Made by a program: the position numbers and the translations under genes. A stretch of 64,000 nucleotides of DNA from Streptomyces sp. NBC_00457 (GTDB lineage Bacteria; Actinomycetota; Actinomycetes; Streptomycetales; Streptomycetaceae), in assembly GCF_036014015.1 (NCBI RefSeq), contig NZ_CP107905.1, positions 1,488,001 to 1,552,000 of the forward strand, read 5' to 3'. Each line of letters begins with the position of its first letter. Position 1 is the stretch's first letter. Below, in pieces: positions 60,247 through 64,000 of this stretch. Below the pieces are notes generated by a model that ran no database searches, was not told the DNA's origin, and saw nothing but the letters and a program-made list of their open reading frames with translations.

Positions 60247-60786
60247 ATGACCACCCAAGAGCCAGACGGCGAGGGAACACCCGAAAAGCGGGGCGGTACG
60301 CCATCCAGCTCCGAGGAAGTCTGGCTGAAGTTCCTTACGGACAGCGAGGGGGCGATCCGCCGGTCCGCCCCCAAAGATCCCTCCGCCCGAGAACGCGCAC
60401 CGGGGCCGCACCCCCGAATGGTCGGCGCGGACAGAGCAGAGCCGCGCACGCAGTATCCGCACGACGAGTCGGCCAGCTCCGGGATGGACGCGGTCAGCGG
60501 CCTGTGGCAGCCGGACGACGCTTTGCCCGGCCCGGCCTGGCGCAACCTGGACCGCCGCGCGAGGCTCCGGCGCGTCGGCCACGTGATCGCCACGGCTGCG
60601 GCGGTCGCTCTGGCCCTGGGAGCCTGGTCCTGGTTCTCCACCAGCGCGGGCACTCCTGACGACGCGACGGACGACATCATCGTGCAGCAGTTGGAGGACC
60701 TGCCCCACGAGTTGCCCACGGCAACCCACGCCGCGCCTGGATCCGCCGTCACTCAGCCGTCCTCGTCGGCGGTGACTGCCGGATGA
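60247..60786 (+). CDS. single-TM membrane protein of unknown function
   Basis: A 179-residue protein with a polar, Pro-rich N-terminal cytoplasmic part (residues 1-105), one TM helix (VGHVIATAAAVALALGAWSWF, about 111-131) and a short acidic, then Thr/Ser-rich exterior. No conserved domain seen; the block LWQPDDALPGPAWRNLDRRARLRRVGHV just before the TM looks like a motif. AGGGAG precedes ATG 60247. Confidence 0.72.
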   Translation: MTTQEPDGEGTPEKRGGTPSSSEEVWLKFLTDSEGAIRRSAPKDPSARERAPGPHPRMVGADRAEPRTQYPHDESASSGMDAVSGLWQPDDALPGPAWRNLDRRARLRRVGHVIATAAAVALALGAWSWFSTSAGTPDDATDDIIVQQLEDLPHELPTATHAAPGSAVTQPSSSAVTAG

Positions 60787-60980
60787 GGCGCGCTGCATCG
60801 AATGGAGTCTTTCCAGGGACGGTGCACTGGGTGGTGACAGCCAGGGAGGGGGCGGCCAAGGCGGACACGATTCGGATCGCGGGGAGGACTACACGCGAAG
60901 AAGAACGCCCGCGGACCCGCCTGGGCCCAGAGACCGCACGCCGGGAATCCACCTGGGGAGAGCCGAACAGCCGCGAACCA

Positions 60981-60993
60981 TGGCACGATGCAA
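60981..60993. promoter_or_regulatory. TTGCA-N3-TGCAA operator 7 (one mismatch)
   Basis: TGGCACGATGCAA, 105 bp upstream of the roadblock gene. Confidence 0.6.
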
Positions 60994-61042
60994 AGGTGAC
61001 CCGCCGCGTGGCCCGCAAAGGGAGGTCGGCCGGGACTGGAGC

Positions 61043-61061
61043 GCCGGGAAGCCTGGTCGGC
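61043..61061 (+). repeat. 19-bp direct repeat, copy 1
   Basis: GCCGGGAAGCCTGGTCGGC, 37 bp upstream of the roadblock gene start. An exact second copy lies at 61591-61609. It can fold on itself (GCCG/CGGC ends). Confidence 0.7.
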
Positions 61062-61098
61062 ACGGAAGATCGCCGTTGTGCCGAAGAAAGGGCCGACC

Positions 61099-61467
61099 GT
61101 GTCCGCCATCCAGTTCGCGCTCAACCGGGCGATGCGCCTCGACGGAGCGCTCGGCGTCGCCATCGTCGACTACCTCAGCCGCATGCCACTCGGCACCTTG
61201 AGCCACCGGAAGGATCTCGATCTGAACCGGGTCGCCCACAGCGGCACCGACGTTGTACGCGCCCATCTCTCCGCCCTGGACCTGATGGGCCGCAAGCCGG
61301 AACAGCTCGAGGACATCCTGGTCACCCTTGACAGCGAGTACCACGTCCTCCGCCCGCTGACCCGCCGGACCCACGAGGGGCTCTTCCTCCTGCTGGTCCT
61401 GGACCGCGAGCGCGCCGAGCCGGACACCGCACGCCAGGAACTCCGCGAGATCGAGAACCTGCTGTGA
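61099..61467 (+). CDS. roadblock/LC7-like protein
   Basis: A 122-residue roadblock-fold protein: AMRLDGALGVAIVDYLSRMPLGTL, HSGTDVVRAHLSALDLMG, EDILVTLDSEYHVLRPLTRRTHEGLFLLLVLDRERA. In streptomycetes these associate with small GTPases of conservons or act in signalling; no GTPase is adjacent. GTG 61099 after AAAGGG is preferred to GTG 61078. Confidence 0.8.
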   Translation: MSAIQFALNRAMRLDGALGVAIVDYLSRMPLGTLSHRKDLDLNRVAHSGTDVVRAHLSALDLMGRKPEQLEDILVTLDSEYHVLRPLTRRTHEGLFLLLVLDRERAEPDTARQELREIENLL

Positions 61468-61590
61468 ACCGACATGATCCTGGACACGGGCAGTGCTCTC
61501 TGCCGGGATTCGGCAATGGCAGCCCTACCTGACTGCACGCCAAGGTCCTGTCAATGCCGCGTGAAGAACGTGTAGGGTTCCCCGCGGTGT

Positions 61591-61609
61591 GCCGGGAAGC
61601 CTGGTCGGC
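61591..61609 (+). repeat. 19-bp direct repeat, copy 2 (antiporter leader)
   Basis: The same GCCGGGAAGCCTGGTCGGC, 41 bp upstream of the antiporter start. Its placement in a leader suggests a structured RNA or binding element controlling ion-transport genes. Confidence 0.65.
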
Positions 61610-61649
61610 GGTTTGAGGACAACTCTCTTCACCGATCGGGGTCTGGGTC

Positions 61650-62885
61650 ATGGTGCTCGTCGCGGTCTTCGGGGTGGCACTGCTCATCGCGGTGCTGCTG
61701 TCCGGGCTCGCCGCCCGGACCGTCCTGTCGACATCGTTCCTTTTCCTGGTCGGCGGCGCGCTCGTCAGTGACGGGTTCCTGGGACTGATCCACATCACGC
61801 CGGACAGCGAGATCGTGTCCGTCACGGCCGATCTGGCGCTGTTCGCGGTGCTGTTCACCGACGGCATGCACGTCTCCTTCCCGAAGCTCAAAGAGAACTG
61901 GCGCAACCCGGCCCGCGCCCTCGGCCTCGGCATGCCGCTCGCGTTCGTCGGAATGGCACTCATCACCCACTTCCTGGTGGGCCTGGACTGGACGACCTCC
62001 TTCCTCGTCGGCGCCGTGCTCGCGCCCACCGACCCCGTGTTCGCCTCCGCCATCGTCGGACGCAAGGAAGTCCCCGCGAAGCTGCGGCAGTTGCTGAACG
62101 TCGAGAGCGGCATCAACGACGGACTCGCCCTCCCGGTCGTGCTGATCTTCCTCGCCGCCGCCGGGCCGACCTCCGGGCACGCCGAGGCATCGCTGGGGAA
62201 GATCGGGCTGGAGCTGGTCCTCGGGCTGGTCTTCGGAGTCGTTCTGCCGTTCGTGGTGATCGAGCTCGTACGGTTCCGGCTGCTGGGCGCCGAGCCCAAG
62301 CTGCAGCCGCTGCTGCCGCTGGCCATCGGGGTGATCCTTTACGCGGTCTGCCACCTCACGCACGCCAACCCCTACCTCGCCGCGTTCTCCGCGGGCGCCG
62401 TGCTCACCGCCCGCTCGCTGGAGGCAAAGGAGGCGTTCGAGCCGCTCGGTGAGGCGCTGGCGGAGCTGGCCAAGTTCGCGGCGCTGCTGGTTTTCGGTGC
62501 GCTGCTGACGCCGCACCTGTTCGGTGACCTGTCCTTCGGCGGATACGTCGCCGTGGTCCTGGCGATTGTGCTGATCCGCCCGGTCTCCCTGCTGCTTTCC
62601 CTCATCGGGACCCGGTTCACCCGGCAGGAGAAGCTGGTCGCTGCATGGTTCGGGCCGAAGGGCTTCGCGTCGGTGGTGTACGGACTGCTGGTGCTGCAGG
62701 CCGGGATACCGCAGGGCGAGGAGGCGTTCACCCTCATCGCCGTGTGCATCGCCTTCTCGATCATCGCCCACAGCTCCACCGACGTGCCCATCGCCCGTCT
62801 CTTCCACGTCGAGGACATCGCCGGCGTGGACGACGGAACCCCAGCACCCCGTACCGCCAAGGAGGCCGGCCATGTCGGCGCGTGA
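61650..62885 (+). CDS. cation/proton antiporter (CPA family)
   Basis: A 411-residue protein with about 12 TM helices. Key transport motif: FLVGAVLAPTDPVFASAIVG (TDP with the unwound helix) and NVESGINDGLALPVVL (the SGxND motif of NhaP/CPA1). It exports Na+ or K+ for protons. The last 30 residues are polar. Its 3' end overlaps the CBS gene by 14 bp, so the CBS protein is a likely regulator. Confidence 0.93.
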   Translation: MVLVAVFGVALLIAVLLSGLAARTVLSTSFLFLVGGALVSDGFLGLIHITPDSEIVSVTADLALFAVLFTDGMHVSFPKLKENWRNPARALGLGMPLAFVGMALITHFLVGLDWTTSFLVGAVLAPTDPVFASAIVGRKEVPAKLRQLLNVESGINDGLALPVVLIFLAAAGPTSGHAEASLGKIGLELVLGLVFGVVLPFVVIELVRFRLLGAEPKLQPLLPLAIGVILYAVCHLTHANPYLAAFSAGAVLTARSLEAKEAFEPLGEALAELAKFAALLVFGALLTPHLFGDLSFGGYVAVVLAIVLIRPVSLLLSLIGTRFTRQEKLVAAWFGPKGFASVVYGLLVLQAGIPQGEEAFTLIAVCIAFSIIAHSSTDVPIARLFHVEDIAGVDDGTPAPRTAKEAGHVGA

Positions 62886-63330
62886 GCTTGCCGAGCCCTA
62901 CCCGTCCGTGTCCACCGACGACGACGCCACCGACGCGGCCCGGCTGCTGGCCGAGTACAAGCTGCCCGCGCTGCTGGTCGTCGATCCCGACGGGCAGCCG
63001 TACGCCATCGTGCCCGGCTCCCAGCTCATCGGGCAGCTCGTACCCGAGCACGCGCTGGAAGACCCGACGCTCGCCGCGGTGATCGACGACCGGGACCTCG
63101 ACGAGGTGCCGGACAGGCTCGCCGGGCTCACAGTGGCCGAATGGCTGCCGCGCCGCAGGTTCCGGCCACCCACCGTCGGACCGAACGCGAGCGTCATGCA
63201 CATCGCGGCACTCATGACGCGCACGCACACCCCACTGGTCGCCGTCGTCGAACACGACGGCGAACGCACCCGGCTCGCGAGCGCCGTCACGGCCGCCCGC
63301 CTGATGGAACGACTCGTCGGAGGACCGTGA
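62872..63330 (+). CDS. CBS-domain protein
   Basis: A 152-residue protein with two CBS motifs (TDDDATDAARLLAEYKLPALLVVDPDGQPYAIV and GPNASVMHIAALMTRTHTPLVAVVEHDGERTRL). CBS pairs bind adenosyl ligands (ATP, AMP, c-di-AMP) and gate transporters. It is between two transporters with overlaps on both sides (14 bp, then GTGA), implying it senses nucleotide state for one or both. Confidence 0.92.
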   Translation: MSARELAEPYPSVSTDDDATDAARLLAEYKLPALLVVDPDGQPYAIVPGSQLIGQLVPEHALEDPTLAAVIDDRDLDEVPDRLAGLTVAEWLPRRRFRPPTVGPNASVMHIAALMTRTHTPLVAVVEHDGERTRLASAVTAARLMERLVGGP

Positions 63331-64000
63331 ACGGCTGGCAGAGCTGGGCGGCCATCGCCGTCTTCGTGACCACATACGGCCTGATCATCAGCGAGAAGAT
63401 CCACCGCGTCGGCGCGGCCCTGGGCGGCGCCGCGCTGATGCTGGCGATCGGCGCCACCGACGACAAGTCGGCCTTCTTCTCGGAGCACTCCGGCGTCGAC
63501 TGGAACGTCATCTTCCTGCTCATGGGCATGATGATGATCGTCGGCGTGCTGAAGAAGACCGGCATGTTCGAGTACCTGGCCATCTGGTCGGTGAAGCGGG
63601 CACGGGCCAAGCCCTTCCGGGTGATGGCAATGCTCGTCGTCATCACCGCCGTGGCCTCAGCGCTCCTCGACAACGTCACCACGGTCCTGCTGATCGCTCC
63701 CGTGACCCTGCTGGTGTGCGAGCGGCTGGCACTGCCCGCGGCCCCGTTCCTGATCGCCGAGGTGCTGGCGTCGAACATCGGCGGCACCGCGACCCTGGTC
63801 GGCGACCCGCCGAACATCATCATCGCCAGCCGGGCCGGCCTGACCTTCAACGACTTCCTGGTCCACCTCGCGCCGCTGTCCGCGGTCCTGATAGTGGTGC
63901 TGGTCGCGATGTGCCGCTTTCTGTTCCGCAAGTCCTTCGTCTACGACGAGGAACGCGCCGCCGAGGTCATGGAACTGGAGGAGCGCGAGGCCATCCGCGA
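63327..64000 (+). CDS. SLC13/ArsB/NhaD-type permease, partial
   Basis: The first 224 residues of an ion-transporter-superfamily permease from GTG 63327: TYGLIISEKIHRVGAALGGAALML, HSGVDWNVIFLLMGMMMIVGVLKKTGMFEYLAIW, SALLDNVTTVLLIAPV and ASNIGGTATLVGDPPNIIIAS (the NIGGTATxxGDPPN signature). It is probably a Na+/H+ antiporter or anion permease. The reading frame is still open at the window edge. Confidence 0.92.
   Translation, partial: MNGWQSWAAIAVFVTTYGLIISEKIHRVGAALGGAALMLAIGATDDKSAFFSEHSGVDWNVIFLLMGMMMIVGVLKKTGMFEYLAIWSVKRARAKPFRVMAMLVVITAVASALLDNVTTVLLIAPVTLLVCERLALPAAPFLIAEVLASNIGGTATLVGDPPNIIIASRAGLTFNDFLVHLAPLSAVLIVVLVAMCRFLFRKSFVYDEERAAEVMELEEREAIR

Overview
High-GC actinobacterial DNA, almost certainly a Streptomyces chromosome. 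Signs are the codon bias, frequent GTG/TTG starts, ATGA/GTGA stop-start overlaps, rare in-frame TTA codons, a chaplin-like small secreted protein, SpoIIE-type PP2C phosphatases, a GlxA-type radical copper oxidase and a roadblock/LC7 protein. The window reads as accessory or sub-telomeric sequence: many regulator/target pairs, many gene remnants and no core housekeeping operon.

Layout. 1-9.8 kb: oxidoreductase start, cold-shock gene, an SDR/MmyB-type regulator pair bracketed by an exact 19-bp inverted repeat, a MarR/MFS efflux pair in which the pump carries a C-terminal beta-sandwich tail, a lipoprotein gene with an in-frame amber codon coupled to a solute-binding protein, and a TetR/DUF1772 pair. 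9.8-16.6 kb: small secreted protein, PAS-PP2C phosphatase, alpha/beta hydrolase, and a MarR-controlled DsbA/MBL/SnoaL operon. 16.8-27 kb: a scarred mobile-DNA region with an integrase N-terminal fragment, two frameshifted pseudogenes, an IS630 remnant and the 3' half of a tRNA-Pro gene. Inside it sits an intact three-gene operon (22748-26096): a four-TM protein, an MTA/SAH-nucleosidase-fold protein and a membrane-anchored protein of unknown function. The first two share a 27-residue Gly/Asn-rich motif, at the C-terminus of one and the N-terminus of the next. A divergent NrtR-type Nudix regulator faces the operon. The regulator and the first two operon genes contain TTA codons. This is the best candidate for an undescribed (conflict/defence-like) system.

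27-43.2 kb: DUF2202 ferritin-like gene and an OmpR-type two-component pair, then a sulfane-sulfur/persulfide detoxification island. It holds rhodaneses, SQR, two persulfide-dioxygenase/rhodanese fusions, a TauE exporter, OsmC, a cysteine-desulfurase-like enzyme, thioredoxin and DUF302, with a CstR-type repressor. Ten palindromes of the type RTACCCC-N2-GGGGTAT lie in its promoters. 43.4-48.7 kb: a fluoride exporter operon (crcB-DUF190-crcB), a SulP transporter with divergent MerR, DUF427 and a CDP-alcohol phosphatidyltransferase.

48.8-52.7 kb: a cluster of SRPBCC, MauE-like, MerT-like, zinc-ribbon radical SAM and ArsM-like methyltransferase genes marked by GTGAGCGCGCTCAC palindromes. 52.8-61.5 kb: a set of genes (hypothetical, GlxA-like oxidase, DUF4142, DUF3592, PP2C+MarR, nitroreductase, one-TM protein, roadblock protein) with seven TTGCA-N3-TGCAA sites in their upstream regions, three of them degenerate; the local MarR protein is the likely regulator. 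61.6-64 kb: a cation/proton antiporter, CBS protein and SLC13/ArsB-type permease operon that runs off the window.
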